Source: Parus major (Eukaryota; Chordata; Aves; Passeriformes; Paridae). Taken from it: a stretch of DNA of 64,000 bases. Positions 22,601 through 35,736 of the stretch are shown here, piece after piece. The notes under the pieces are model-generated. The model had not been told where the DNA came from. It saw only the letters and a list, made by a program, of their open reading frames with translations, and made no database searches. The stretch lies in NCBI RefSeq assembly GCF_001522545.3, contig NC_031799.1, positions 46,939,929-47,003,928 on the forward strand, given 5' to 3'. The position numbers were made by a program, and so were the translations under genes. How positions within the stretch are numbered: the stretch's first letter is position 1; each line of letters starts with the position of its first letter.

Positions 22601-24380
22601 TCTTGGGTAGGAAAAGTTAGTTTTTCAAAATGGCGAAATCTGTGCATTGTGTGAGGACCCTGAATATGGTGTCACAGTGATCCTAAGGGATTCATCAAAG
22701 GGGTCATTTAGAGAGATCATGCTCAGCCTTAATCTGTCTTAAGTCTTAAAATTGGGTAAGTTTTCTTTCTGAAGGAGGCTATTGAGGACAAAGACACTGT
22801 TGATGCTCAGCTGTCACAGTAAGGCACTGTAAGTACATCAGGTTTGCAAAACCCTGTGAAAAGCATGTGCAGCACTAATTGGCTTTTGTTATTTTCTTAG
22901 AGCACCTTCTGGGGCATTCATTCCTGTGGCCTCATTTCAGCTGCATGGCAGGTATTCATCATTAGTTCTTCTTTGCCTGCTATAAAAGTTTTTTCTCAGC
23001 ATTTTGAAAAGGCCTAATTTATTGTCATAGGGATGCCTTTGGAGAAGCTCAGGCAATACTTGCAAGAGCTGTATAAGATATAGTGACCCTTGGCTATCAG
23101 CAGCAGTTGCAAAGGTAGGAGAATAGCCAGTGTGTTTTACATAAGAACCTCCTTGCCCAGGGTCAGGGACAGGCAGATTAAAGAAAATTGAAACCAAGTG
23201 ACAATGATCCCGGCCTGAACACAGCAGATCTCATATACAGGTAGATCAGGGTTTTGGGTTTCTGGGTTGTATTTGCTATTAAGTTGTTTTCATATCTTTC
23301 TGAAGATCACAAAAAGGTAGCTACATTTTTCTTTTCCTTTCTCCACAAAGGATGGCCCCATACATCTTCCTTCTTCCAGCTACAAACTTTCAGGGACAAA
23401 CATATGCTGAAAATAATTTTATAAGACTTTTATTGAAAAAAAAAATTCTCATAAACTTGAAAGACTTCAATATTTCAGTTGCCGATGAGTTTATCAGTGC
23501 ATCATTGTGTCACTTGATAACACCATAAAACTGTAAAAGGATATACATATACTCCACAAGCTAGTGTGTGAGTGGGCAGAGACACAGATGATTTTCTTCA
23601 CTGCGAAGGCTATAAAAATGGTCTTGGTGAGTTAGACCGAAGGTCTATCTAAGGCAGAATTCCTTTTTCAGTCGTAATCAAAACCAGGTGTGTAGAGGAA
23701 ATTAGGACCAGGGAAAACATATGTGAAATTTCCCCTAGGGTCCAATTATTTTCAGCTTGGAAACTCCCTTGTTTAGAACTGGGATAAGTGTATTCTTCCA
23801 GCTTGCTAAATATTCCACAACTGGGCACAGGAGAGTAGTGGATGATAAGCTAGTGGAAAAGCTTTAAGTATGTCCTACTGTGAAGACAATACTTAAAGAA
23901 ATCATTGAAACAGATACCACAATAATGAGGGAGTTTGGAAAACCCAGTCATGCACATAATTCTGTAGTTAACATGTTTTGCAATTGAAGGTGTGATTACT
24001 GGGTGAAATAGAATATAGTTTGTAATTATTTAAAATTACCAATAACGTAATCTTTAAACATCTTTCTCTGTAGCTCATTGACTGTCAAAAAGGCTTATGT
24101 CTACTTTCTTATCTACGAGCTGCTCCATGTACTTCTAATCATAAACTGTTTACTCCAAGAACCCCTCCAGCAAGTTCAAAAAAACAAAGGAACTGGTAAA
24201 GTGGTAGCTGCATGTGAGTGCCTGGGGAGAGGGATGTTATAAATGCTGACAATAGATGGGCTCAATATATTGTTTGAGAAAGTCGTAGCTAGTTGCCTCA
24301 TTCATCATAGTGACAGCAATAGTGACAGCTCTCTGCAGTGCTTCATCTGTGAAATGATGGATCAGCAATGAGGGCTGGCT
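19612..24380. other. Unassigned gene-poor sequence
   Basis: Nearly 5 kb without a recognised gene. A minus-strand frame at 22937-23197 (86 codons) has a protein-like middle (LLQVLPELLQRHPYDNKLGL) but no clear splice frame, and may be an old transposon piece. T-rich runs occur at 19855-19910 and an A-run near 23440. Confidence 0.3.
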
Positions 24381-24860
24381 GGCAGGAGGCACTTGAAACA
24401 TCCAGGGCTTTCAAAGTCCACTTTCTCTGTAATGCTTTATTCGAGCTGCATAATGGACCAGCACAGGCAGTGTGCTGAATTATAGGCTTGAGCCTTGAGA
24501 TCCAGTCCGGGGATAATTTTCCTAAATCTGCACAATTCTCTTCTTTTCAGATGCATGCAATAACAAAACCTGTGGCAGAAGTGGGGAAGGTGAGACCTCT
24601 TCAGGGCCTGGCCACTCAGCTGTTTGAAGTCTTTACAGAGATACAGAGCAGTTACTTAGAACAGCAGGAGAGGCCAGACTTGTCTATGATTTGCATTTGG
24701 AATAGAATTGCCCTGGACATAGATGCTGATGACCAGAGATTATTTAAAGCTATAAATCACTCTATGAGCTGTATGCAGAGAGGCAAATTAATGATGACAT
24801 AAATCTAATGGCTGGTTAGCTCAAAGAGTAAGTGAAGTTAGGGTGCCATGACAACAGCAG
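24381..24860 (+). other. Candidate conserved element or exon
   Basis: Low-repeat sequence with one unusually exon-like spot: the acceptor attctcttcttttcag, a 39-bp open segment at 24551-24589 (MHAITKPVAEVGK) and a consensus donor AAG|gtgaga. The frame stays open to 24802 even past that donor. The right part is rich in homeodomain-type TAAT cores (aaattaatgatgac, aaatctaatgg). This could be a small alternative exon of an unseen transcript or a conserved enhancer. Neither is proven. Confidence 0.25.
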
Positions 24861-25744
24861 ATGTATTCAGAGAGAATGTGAAAGAGAGTTTAAAATTTGG
24901 CAAAGATAGATTGAATAAAAGTAGTATGTGCAAGACATGAGTGAAATGCTCCCTGACAGCACCTTGATACTTGGCTTTTTCTTCTTTATTGCTGTGAAGC
25001 TGATAGGAGACTTGTTAAGGCAGAGCAGTAGCAGCATCTAAAGCTGTATTTTAGTTAAGGGTCACTGGCAGTGCTTTCATTATAAAACTTGTTTCTCCAG
25101 ATAATTTAGTACTGCAATAAAAACATTCACTTTGGCCTGAAAGGTGCTGTATGACAGTTTGGTCCAGGAGCACAAGCAGAGCAGTGTAACAGCCCAACTG
25201 GAAATCTGCTGAAGTCAAGGGCAAGGCTTTTGTTTGCTTTCTGATCAGGCTCCGTGCAAGCTGACTGGCTGTGAGATGAATTTGCAATGCTGAATATCCA
25301 GTGTCAGCAAAGCATGAATAGTGAAAGTGCATGTTTCCCTACAGGGACTATTGTCTGAGCACACTAGCTTTATAAGATGCACATTAGGTAAGCACATTGC
25401 CAAAACATGACACAGATCTTGGTCAGTTAATAATTTCACCTTCCACTTCTCTTAAAACACATACCTATGGCCTGAGCAGGGGCCAGTCAGTACTGCTTGC
25501 AGGGATGGCACAGATCAGACCTCTGTTTGGATCTATCATTCCTGACACTGGGAAAGGGGTGAAAATATCCAAATTAGGACTGAATTATTTATTTATTTGC
25601 CCCAATATCAGTCCAAAGAGAAAGACAATTTCAAAGGTGAGCTCTAATACTGAAGTGTATGGCTCCAAATTTATTATCTCGGTCTAGTGGCTGAAGTGAA
25701 GTAGGGTTACAGAGGAGTTGCTAGTACAGTGTCTTGATTGGACA
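24861..25744. other. Unassigned sequence
   Basis: No exon or repeat recognised. Frames of 90-96 codons at 25051-25332 (minus) and 25397-25687 (plus) lack supporting splice or domain features. Confidence 0.3.
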
Positions 25745-26240
25745 CTTGTGGTTAGGTTCTTTCTCCGCTTGGACTGAGACTGATGAGAGAGAGACAGTCT
25801 TCTCTTGTTTGGACTTGGTTGTTTATTCTTCTCTAATCTGCATTACATGTATACAAGGTATAACGAGCTATGTGCACTAAGATAGAAAGGTGTAAAATGG
25901 CTAACAAAGATCTTTTTCAAGGTCTTTTATATGTCTATTTACCCAATTAACAGATGCCAAGTAAATTATTTTTCTTACCCAATGACCCAACACCTGTGTG
26001 CTGCACTGTGGCATTCTCTATCCAATCACCCACTATTACCCAAAAACCTCTAGGAGAAGAAGATGAAGAAGAAAGCAGGACAAGAGACTACACCCTAAAT
26101 CCTCCATCTTGTCTTCTGTTCTCTAAACTAGTTTAAACCCTAAACTTTAACTTTTTCACCCAGTGACTTAAGAAAACGTTCTAATTTACACACACTTCCA
26201 GTTTTTCTATTTAACTTTAACAGTTGTTTTAAGGATGTTA
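25745..26240 (-). mobile_element. Probable solo LTR, minus orientation
   Basis: Read on the minus strand, the segment has LTR architecture: a TATA-like ATATAAAAGA (25923-25932), an AATAAA about 100 bp downstream (25822-25827), and an end in ...AACCACA near 25745. The upstream part has the repeated gggta/attgg motifs common in avian LTR U3 regions (tgggtaatagtgggtgattg, read on the minus strand). The outer U3 boundary is uncertain and no target-site duplication was found. No retroviral coding sequence is attached. Confidence 0.5.
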
Positions 26241-26914
26241 TATGAAATTCAGTGCTTTCTTCGATGTCAGAGCCAGGTATCAGAGATAAGAGCACTCTCT
26301 GTGCCAACAGTACAGCTCTAAACAGGCACTCTCCTGCTGAGGGTCATCCCAGGACCTGGTCTACCATAGTTTCTTACAAGGGAGTCCAGCTGGAACAGGT
26401 CCAAGTGCTCTGTGGAGGAAGCTTTCTTCACATTTTTTGAGGCTTGAGTGGCTTGAGTGGTGGTTCAGCATGTGGTTGGCAGAAGAGATATTTACAACTT
26501 CATGAGTGCGAAAGATCCTCCAACTGAAAGGGAGATTCCTGTGATATACGGCATGGAAAATGGGGATTCTTCAGCCAGTCAAGGCTTCCTCATGAAGTAC
26601 AATCAGGGCAGTAAAAGCACTGTTTTTCAATCTCCTTCAGTTTTCAGACCCCTAAAGTATAAGGAGATTGAAGATACAGACAACAGTATACTGAATTTAA
26701 GACAACAGATATAGGCTTGTTTCTCTTAATTACCCTTTTTTTTCAGATGTTTTTAGTCTGCAGGCCTTATAGAGTGTACAGACCACACTGAGAAAATAAA
26801 CTCCTTGAATAAGGTATTCTAAAAGGAAAGAATTTTTCTCATGTGTCGTAATTTCTGATTTACATTGAAGTTAAATCAGATTGAAGTAAATCTCAGAATT
26901 GAAACTGGAAATGA
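26241..26914. other. Unassigned sequence with an open frame
   Basis: A plus-strand frame at 26457-26714 is open for 85 codons with protein-like composition (for example PPTEREIPVIYGMENGDSS), but no splice sites or known domain support it. A 10-bp ggcttgagtg duplication lies at 26440-26460. Confidence 0.25.
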
Positions 26915-27571
26915 CCCAGAAAGGTCTACTTGCAGCCCAGAATGCCAGCCAGATCCTGGACTGCAACAACAAAAGGATGGCCAGCAAGTCAGGGAGGGAT
27001 TTTCCCCTCTGCTCTGCCCCTGTGAGAGCTCCCTGAAGTGCTGTGTCCAGCTCTGGGGCCCTTGGCAGAAGAAAGATGTGAATCCATTCTAGTGGGTCCC
27101 AAGGAGGGAGACAAAAATGGTAAGAGGGATGGAACACCTCTCCTGTGTGGACAGGCTGAGAGAGCTGTGCTTGTTCAGCCTGGAAAAGAGAAGGTATCTT
27201 CTCTCTCTGGGGAGAGCTTATTATGGCCTTTCAGTAAATTTAAAGTTGGCTTATAGCAAAGATAGAGACATTATTTTAACAGGGCCTGTAGTGATAGGAC
27301 AAGGGGTAATGGTTTTAAACTAAAAGAGGATGGATCCAGACTAGATTTAAGGAAGAATTTTTTTATGATGAGGGTAGTGACACATTGGCACAGATTGCGC
27401 AGAGTGGTGGTCAATGTCAATGCTGCATCCTTGGAAGTGCTCATGGCAAAATAGGATGGGTCTCTGAACACCCTGACCTAGTTGAAAAAGCCCCTCCTTA
27501 TTGCAGGGATTTTGTATTAGATGAACTTTAAAGGTCCCTTCCAACTCTAACATTTCCGTTTTTCTGTGATT
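26915..27571 (+). mobile_element. CR1 LINE 3' region
   Basis: Near-continuous match to the avian CR1 3' untranslated region. It contains gtgtccagctctggggccc, ggacaggctgagagagctg, ttgttcagcctggaaaagag and the 3' end gtcccttccaactctaaca followed by tttctgtgatt. The orientation is plus because the terminal part lies on the right. The left end is a 5' truncation. It is moderately diverged. Confidence 0.9.
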
Positions 27572-30500
27572 AGCTTTCTCCCAAAAAACTGAAGCATGCA
27601 GAGTTATCTAGCTGTGAAAATCTGTGTCATCTTTGGGTTGGAGGCTAGTTCTGCTGTTTTATGAGAGCAGGAATTCAGATGTGTCCTGAGAAGTGTGGTG
27701 TGTACCCTGTCCTGGTGCTTGTACAGAAGAGCTGTACAAGCTGTACACACCTCTTGTGTGGTTTGTGCTGCTGAACTAGTGACCTCAGCCAGAATTTTGC
27801 TACTGGAGAAGGGCTCCTCTCTTCATGATCTGATTTTAAGTCATTATTTCATCTGAAGTGGCTGAAACTCCATAAGCTGAACTGACATGGAGCTCAAATT
27901 GTGATCTGCCTGTCAGAAGAGGTCAGTTGTGCCCAAGAGTGCGGCATGTTTGTAATGTGCCACCATGTGAAGTTTTTTCATACTTTAACATGTGTGAAGA
28001 CTAGTTCTGTTTGTGGTTTTATCATCTATTTCTATGACAGTGAGTTTGGCAGCAGGGATGTATTTTCATTAATCTGTATTTTTTGGTGTTTTTTTTTAAA
28101 CTTGAGTTATGAGACGTAAAGAGAAAAGAAGTTCACTGTGAGACATTTTAATTTAGGATAGTCAGGTTTCCAAATTGAAAAGTTCTGTGAAGCTAGTTGT
28201 TTGATATACAATCCCATTTTCAACTTTGTGTCCTGGTATTTTCAGAGCTACTGATAACTTGTGTATTCTAAAACAACTGATGTATTTTGTGGCACCGGGT
28301 TTGTATATTTCTGCTACCTCTTCATTTTTATAAAAGAACAATTAATGCTATTTTGATCTTGCATTTTAATTTCTAGAGGATATGCATTTACCCAGACATT
28401 ATTTAAGTATGGGCTTTGCTTACTGATTTGTCATTCTAACAGGAATAGTTACAAAATTAATCCAGTTTATAATTTGTCAAATCTGGTCACCCACCAACCT
28501 GGTGAAGCCCCATGACCTTTTCTTAAATGTGTTGTTTGCTTTAGGTATGTTCAGGATTTCTCTAAAGTATAGAACTGCTGGGAGGGGGACAGATTGTACC
28601 CCTGGGAAATCTTAATGCCATGCTTTGCATTCCAGATACACTGCTACCATTATTCTGTGTTGGCATTATGCATACCTACTTGCTGGGATCACAGTCCTAT
28701 TATCAACTCAACAGAAATATGATAAGAAACTGATTGAAGAGAGGGGTCTGACACAGAGCTGTGGACCTGCACACCTTCCACTAATCATTCTGGAGCTGAA
28801 ATATGTCTTTTTCACCTCTACACCAATGAGAGTCAAAGCATACTATCTTTAAAAAAGTTCTGGTCTGGCACTGCCTTAGAACTAGTGTATTTTTATGTTT
28901 GGTGCCAATAAAATCAAAAGTTCAAACATAATTTAAAAAAGAGCTTTTTTTTCTCCTTTAAATTAAGATCTTAATGTCTATGAAGGCTTGCAATGCAGTT
29001 AATAGAGACTTGGGCAGTATTATTGATTGTAGAGTTACTTTAACTGTGGCCTTATAGCCATGCAGCTCTTTTTTTCTTATGACACAGTAAACAGCAGAGC
29101 ATACATCAAAAACATGCTCATCGTTGGTATAGCTACTTACATCTTACCTTCTATGCATCGTGTATGAAGTCATCTCAGTTGCAAATGTGACAGCAGTGCA
29201 TGAAAATGCCAAAACTTTTGTGTTGAAAGTGTCAGAGTTTCAGGAACAAAGAATTCAGAGAGATTAAAGAACTCAGAAGCATGGGGGCTTGTGGAACTTA
29301 AATCCATTATTTGTAAGTGTGCTTTTACCTTCAATCAGAGACTCACTGAACACTCCTAACTTCTTGGAGTCACTGAAGTATGAGAATAGCAAGCATCTCT
29401 GAAAACAGTGCCTATCACAGACTGTGAATTCTCCCTCATAACAAAACCTTAAAGCACTGGTTTTAACATTATCACACATGGATGCAGGGTCTTTGGCAGA
29501 ATCCTTAAACAGGAAATCACTTGTAGAGATCCACTGGTGTCAGAAACCTGCTATGTGGGGCATGGGTGGGCCCAGCTCTCTGGGAGCAGGATGGTGGAGA
29601 TGTGCCACGTGAGAGGCACAACCAGCACCACAGGAGAGCAGATGGTGAAAGCAGATGTGGGCCAGCTCTGCACAGCTTGCAGATTCTTTCCCATGCACAG
29701 TATTAGTATTGTATTAGGCTGTGGGGTCAGCAGGACTCACAAGGCAGTACTGGGTAGTCACAAACTCCCAGTTCCTTGGGAAACAGCGAGCACTGGGTTT
29801 ACTGCAGGGGCTGAAGCCCGGGAAGAACTTTTGATGAAACCGTATCACATCTAGGGAATACCAGTGCCAGGACACTTCTTCCACAATGTCCTGTGAAGAT
29901 TCCTATCATCTTACTGGAGGGATGAGAGATGGGTGTCAACACTCTTATTCAAACCACACCTTTGAGGACACCTTAGATAACCCCAGCACTGCAGTAACTG
30001 GCATACACCCCCATATAGCTTTTGGAAATGTGCAGCTCATGAGGAAGGTTTTAGATTATATACCTGTGCTTTTGCCATTACAACATTTGCAAAACCCACA
30101 TAAAGTTTCTTGGTTCCTACACACGTGTATTTTACATATTACAATACACAGGGAGTACTAGAATCAGGTAGTAAGTTTATGACCAAATGATGTTTCTCTG
30201 ATGAACACTATTTCATGTTAATGCAGAGAAGGAGAAAAGACCAGGAGATACTGCCTCTCAAGAGCAATACAGTAAGACTGAAAATATGAAATACAGAGAA
30301 TGTATTTATATCCCTAATCTATCTCATTCAGAGCTATCCGACATGAAAAATTCAGACAGTCCTCCATTTGGGAATTTTCCAAGCTTGGCCCATGTCCCAG
30401 TCAAAGACATGCGTAGTTGAATTGGAAAACCTGAAAATCCCATTTAAAATAATGCATTTTAGTGTATTTCTGTGTTTATAAGAAGATTCTGAGTAGTTGT

Positions 30501-31925
30501 TATTCAGCAGGGGACCAAAATCCCTTTTCAAAACTGTTTACATCACCAAATCAAATTGTTACCTAGAGGTCAGTTGTCTTCTATGCTTTTATTTACTTTT
30601 GGGATGATTTTCAGTTACTGTAGGCTCAAGCCCTTGGGATGTGAAAATTGTAGTTAAAAGAGTGAATTTTTATGAGGAATGATGGACAGTAAGTTGTACA
30701 TCACAAAATGGCTGCACAAGGCAATGGCATCTAAGCATGGCTACTCAAAGTATGATTCAAATTTTCTTTCCATTAAATAGGTCAAGCCATGAACTGAGAC
30801 TTTAGAGGGCTTGCTAACTTTTCAAGAGGTTTGGAGTCAGTTTACCAGATGTCTATGCCAGTTCCATCTCCATAAGTTTGGATTACAAACATCATTGATA
30901 GCATCATACGGGTTCAGCCCGCTGATGCTTGAAGAGGAGGTGTGGCAGCAATAAGGAACTGAGTGCTGCAGTGTCCTCTGTCAGAGTATGTTTTTTATGC
31001 ATATGTCTCCGTTTCTCCCTTTTAGAGCGGCTCCTTTTGACACAAAGTCTTACCATGTGGACTTGGCTTGTCTCATGACTGCTAGGAGCAGTTTCATTTC
31101 CTAACAGAGCTGCTGTACTTTCAACTCTTTTAAATCAGAGGCTTCTGTAGCTGCATATTTCAGGGATGCAGAAGGCTGGTTGTGTTCTCAATATTTCTTT
31201 TGATGTTAGGCAGCTCAGGATAAGATAAAATTGTGAGCACTCCTTGGGTTATAACTTGAATTTACAATCTTGACAGCTCTGCTCAGGCTCAGTGCCAAAA
31301 AGCTCTTGGTACATTTAAACAACGATAGGAGGAAGTGATATTGTCTCCTAAGGGACAAAAGGAAACAACTTGGCCTTTCAGAAATGTTACATTGATGTGT
31401 TTTCCTAGGAACATCAAGTCTAAGTATGGTAATCTCCTGGTAAAGCATCTCCAGGGATCTCAATTGAAAGAAAGCTATGATATGATAAAACTGCTGGATG
31501 GAATGAAGACAAGGAAAAAGAATGAAAGTGGGAAAGCAGTTTCCTATTAGATAAACTAAATCTGGAGGAATAATTTCTCTATAGGAAATTGGATTCTTTG
31601 TTCATTAAAGAGCAAAAGAGTTTGAAGGAGCACTTCCATTGTAATTGTTGTGTAATGCAAGTGCCTGATGGACTCTCAGCATAATCTAGAACTTGTCTTG
31701 TCAGATAATATCAATGAATTTGTCATTCTTTATTTTTTCAGCAGTCATTTCTGTTTCATCTTGGGCAAAATGAATATCAGAATCCAATCTTGTAAGTCAT
31801 GCCTCTGCATCAACTGTGGAAGGCTAAACAAGGAAAATAAGGCGGACAGTTTTTATGAAAAGAAGCATAGATAAAGACAGAGGCTGTCCTTTCCTCACTC
31901 TTTGCTGGTGGACTCCCCAGAGAAA
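27572..31925. other. Unassigned gene-poor sequence
   Basis: About 4.3 kb with no gene call. A GC-richer patch at 29540-29830 holds a plus-strand frame of 105 codons and could be part of an unrecognised repeat. The rest is AT-rich unique sequence. Confidence 0.3.
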
Positions 31926-32755
31926 GAACTTAAGGGGAGTGAGAACAACCAGCAAGTGGATGAAGGTTGAGTCAGGGATTACTTGCACAGGCTTAACACT
32001 TACAAGGCTGTGGAACTCCAAAGGCTGCACCTAAGACTGCTGAGAGAGCTGACCACCGGCTGTGTAAGGTCACTTTCAAGCATTTTTGAAAGGCTACGGA
32101 GGGTTTGGAGAGAATCCCAGCATTGAAAGACAGTTGAAAGGCAAATATCAGACCTGTTTTTGAAAAAGGAGAGGAAAGATGATCTGGGGAACCTCAGGGC
32201 AGTCAAATCTCACTTTGCTTCCTGAGACAATCGTAGAATGCATTCAGTTGGAGCACATCCCTTGCTGCATGAGAGAGAAGGTGATTGGGACCGCCAACAC
32301 CAGTGACCAGGGGTGAATCAGGTCTGAGACAGATGATTACCTTGTGTGATACAGTGTTTGTGGACAAGGGAAGAACATAGAATATAACTTCAGCAAGGTT
32401 TCAAACAGTATCCCATAAGGTCCTTGAATCCATGATAGACATTAGAGTCTGGGTGGATAAACACCTGCTAGACCAGTCAAGATGAGAGGTTGTGGTCACC
32501 AGGCCAAAACTGCCTGGAGGCTCATGCTCCATGGAGTCTCTCGGGATCTTCTCTCTGGCCTTTTCTGGTTACCCTTTCCAGTGGAGAACGGGGAAAGTCA
32601 CAAGGGCACTCTGTCAGGTTTGTAGGTAACACCAAGGCTGTGGGTCTGGGGTTAGTTCATCTGGAGCCTCAGGCACCCAGCAGGACCTCAGCTGATGGAG
32701 AGAGGATCAATGAGACAGGGACAAGCTCCTTATAGCATTCTTGGCTGCATGCAAG
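31926..32755 (+). mobile_element. CR1 LINE ORF2 (reverse transcriptase) relic
   Basis: Broken coding sequence follows the order of CR1 ORF2. LFLKKERKDDLGNLRAVKS corresponds to the segment before and including the NYRPVSL block. It is followed by CMREKVIGTANTSDQG (the DKEVIGDSQHG block) and FSKVSNSIP (the SKAFDTVPH block). Near 32600, cactctgtcaggtttgtagg matches the HSVKFADDTKLGG segment, so the FADD catalytic motif has decayed. Several frameshifts and stops are present, so the copy is dead. It is unusual here in keeping the coding part while lacking the CR1 3' end. Confidence 0.75.
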
Positions 32756-34340
32756 AAACTACTTTTGCTTTCCAAAGATAACAAATGAGCCCTGGAGGAG
32801 CTATCACACGTGTCCTGTGGTCTCTGCTCTTGGAGGCTATAAACCTAGAGCTGAGCTACTGCTCTGTGCAGGTGATGAATAAGGGACCCTCTGGGGCCCC
32901 TGTTTCTCACCAGTGCTCTGGGAAGTGCTCTATGGCTTTATGAAGCAGAGAACAATAGAGCATTGTTTTTTAAAGAGCAATTGAAGGTTTCACAGCAGCA
33001 CAGCTCTGATTATGCAGCAGATGGAATTATCAGTCTTTGCTTTACTAAAACATTTTATTGTTTTAGGCAGTAAATGGGATGAATCAAATCCATGATCAAA
33101 ATGCTGTGACTTTGCAGTAGTGAAGGCAAGGGCAAACTGCTCTCTTCGGTCTGCATGTCAGGTGTCATGGTCTTTGCTTAAACTCATTTACACCTTTGTA
33201 ATGCCTTTGTAAAACTGTTACTGTCCTCATTGCTCAGTCCTTTCAATCTACTTTGAGGGAGTGGAAATCAATACATAAAACTGGAGTCTCACTTTTTTTC
33301 TTTGGCAACTGTGAAATGTTAGCAATTTCTAGGAAAAAAATTCCCTGCTGGCATTGGTTTTTTTTTTTTTTTGGTTTTTTTTCCGCTTGTCCAGAGATGA
33401 AAGAGGTATGGGTGAATAAACTTTTAAATGTCTTTTTGAAGCTAGCCACTCCTCTCCTTTGAATCTTTGCCAAAGGTGTAAGGGTTGTTATCCTGATTTC
33501 TGAGTAATTTCCATGGCAATATTTTAAATTCATATTTTGGTTTTGAACTATCAGTCTTGGTATATATCTTATTATTCAACCTTATCTAGACAGAGACTTT
33601 TTCACAGTGCAGTCTATCTGTTTTGGTATGCCCAGGAGATTTTACAGTGGTAGCTATCATACTAAGAAGCAAGCAAGGCCAGCAGATTGATTTGCTGTGG
33701 CAATAGAGATGAGTCTGATATTGATAGGCCTAACTGAGGGCTCATGCTTCATCCAGCAGGCTTCAGAAGGCTGCTTGTTATTTCATTTTTTGGCTTAGAA
33801 TAATGTGATAAATGACCTCTTGTCTTGCTTTGTGGCTCTCCTTGCTCCATTTATTTGTTGTCATCATGCTCCCATGAATATTTCATCATTATTTCTACAA
33901 AACATTGCCCAGCAGGTTACATGAACATTAGTGTTTGAGAAAACAGAAATTGTCAGTACCAAGCTTTTGAAGAGGTTTGCCATTTATTCATAGCAGAAGG
34001 GTGGAGAGGGTCATAAGAAGCTCACTGACTTAATGAAGAGATGAAGGAGGAGGTAGTGAAAGAAAATGGAGAGAACTGATCATTCTGCAAGCTGTTGTAG
34101 GCAGTATAATGTGTACATACACACCATTTTTTTCCTTGCTTACTGTAATTGTGACACTGTTGTGTCTTTATAAAACACTTAGGAAAAATACTGCAGATTC
34201 ATTGACTTCATTGCCCATGACAAAAAGAAAAAGATTATGTAAAGTAATAAGCAGCAGGCATTATGCATACAGCTTATTCAAGGCAGCTGGAAGAACAGTG
34301 CATTGTGTGGCAGAGTAGTTCTGGAGAGAATGAAATACTA
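32756..34340. other. Unassigned sequence, with a possible conserved block at 33650-33900
   Basis: Contains a poly(T) tract at 33357-33382. The block 33650-33900 is non-repetitive, evenly AT-rich and contains clustered ATTT/TAAT-type motifs, as conserved non-coding elements often do. No coding sequence is seen. Confidence 0.25.
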
Positions 34341-34344
34341 CAAC

Positions 34345-34400
34345 AATAAAGATGTTGATGGGATCATGGCCGTGTTAGTCTAGGAAAGGTCATCTGCACA
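34345..34400. repeat. Possible ancient amniote interspersed-repeat fragment
   Basis: The string catggccgtgttagtctag resembles the GCCGTGTTAGTCTGTA core of an old repeat that is abundant in turtles and crocodilians. Only about 20 bp match, so chance cannot be excluded. Confidence 0.2.
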
Positions 34401-35630
34401 TACTTTTTACATTGTGGTGGCTGACTGCAGAGCTTGGCCCCTAACAATTCCCAGATATGCTATTTCCCAGCACTCATATACCTAAGGTGGTTTGCAGACT
34501 GAATATTAAAGTACATGACTAAGAGAAAATGTCTTGTGAGCTCAGTTACATGCTTTGCAAAATATAAATTTTCTCTGTATGTCACGAACTGTGGAAATTA
34601 ATATATTCTGTGGTTATAAACATGTGGTCAGTTCATGGAGAGAAATTCTCATATAAGGTGGGACAAAAAGAGGTGAAATTTTTATAAGAGGTAGGAAAAA
34701 GGAGGAACTTGAGCTCTATTTAGACAAAAGAGTTGAGAGGCAGCTGCAGGTCAGTGTAGTGCTTTCAAACAGCTGCTGGTTTTGAAATAGGTGTATTACT
34801 TTTGGTGTTGAAGGAGTCAAAAAATTGTTCCTCAACAGCAGAAGTTCCAGTTCTGCTTAAATGCAGGAGTTTTTTCTTATATGCTCAGTTGGAATGAGCT
34901 GTAATTCTTCCCAAGCTGCTGTCAACATCCCGTTGTTTATTCCTAACTCACCATCTGGATTCTTCACACATGTCTACTGGATTAGTTACATTTCTGGTGT
35001 CTAGACCTCAGCCTCCCACTGTCTCTGTTAAATATATGGAGTATGCATCTACTTGTGTTGCAGAGTATCTGTGAGGACACCTCTGTAAGTGCTGCTGTAC
35101 AAGGGTACATACAGGCTTTCAACCCTATGGGTCAATAAAGAAGTGAAGCCATGCACACAGCTGTGTCTAGATAAAGAGAACACAAAATTATTTGGCCAAC
35201 TCAAGCAGAAGGTGAGTTCATAGGATAGCTGGTGCCACTCGTAGAAAAGCTTTGCACTCCCAGGGCTCTGCCAGGTCTCTTCCTTCAAATATCAGTCAGA
35301 ACCCAACATGTGGCACCTGGTATTTTAGATGGGCTAGTTGGGCTTTAAGGAAAAGATCCTCAATACAATTTGTGACTTGCCTGTGGCTGAGAGATGAAGG
35401 CTTTTCCTGCCAGACTTGCTCTGCGTATTGAGAGGAAATAGTTGTCCCTACTTCACACTGTGGTGCAGCTGACTCCAACTCAAGGATGATAACACTGAAC
35501 CTGTAAACAGCTCTTTATCTCTCTGCAGCAATTTGAAAGTCAAGACCAAATATATAAGGAAGAATAAAACTCAACAAAGCACAGTGGAAATACATAGAAG
35601 TAATAAAATAATTATGAGGAGGATGGAATA
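34401..35630. other. Unassigned sequence
   Basis: No gene or repeat seen. Open frames at 35049-35288 and 35296-35478 on the minus strand are short and unsupported. Confidence 0.3.
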
Positions 35631-35634
35631 CTTG

Positions 35635-35695
35635 GGAATGGAATGGAATGGAATGGAATGGAATGGAATGGAATGGAATGGAATGGATGGAATGG
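35635..35695 (+). repeat. (GGAAT)n tandem repeat
   Basis: About twelve copies of GGAAT, with one unit shortened to GGAT near the right end. The same pentamer forms large satellite arrays in some vertebrates, but here it is a short array. It is immediately followed by a purine-only tract, so the two probably arose in one purine-rich region. Confidence 0.95.
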
Positions 35696-35736
35696 ATAAA
35701 ATACCTGTGAAGATGGAAGATACTAAATAACATATT

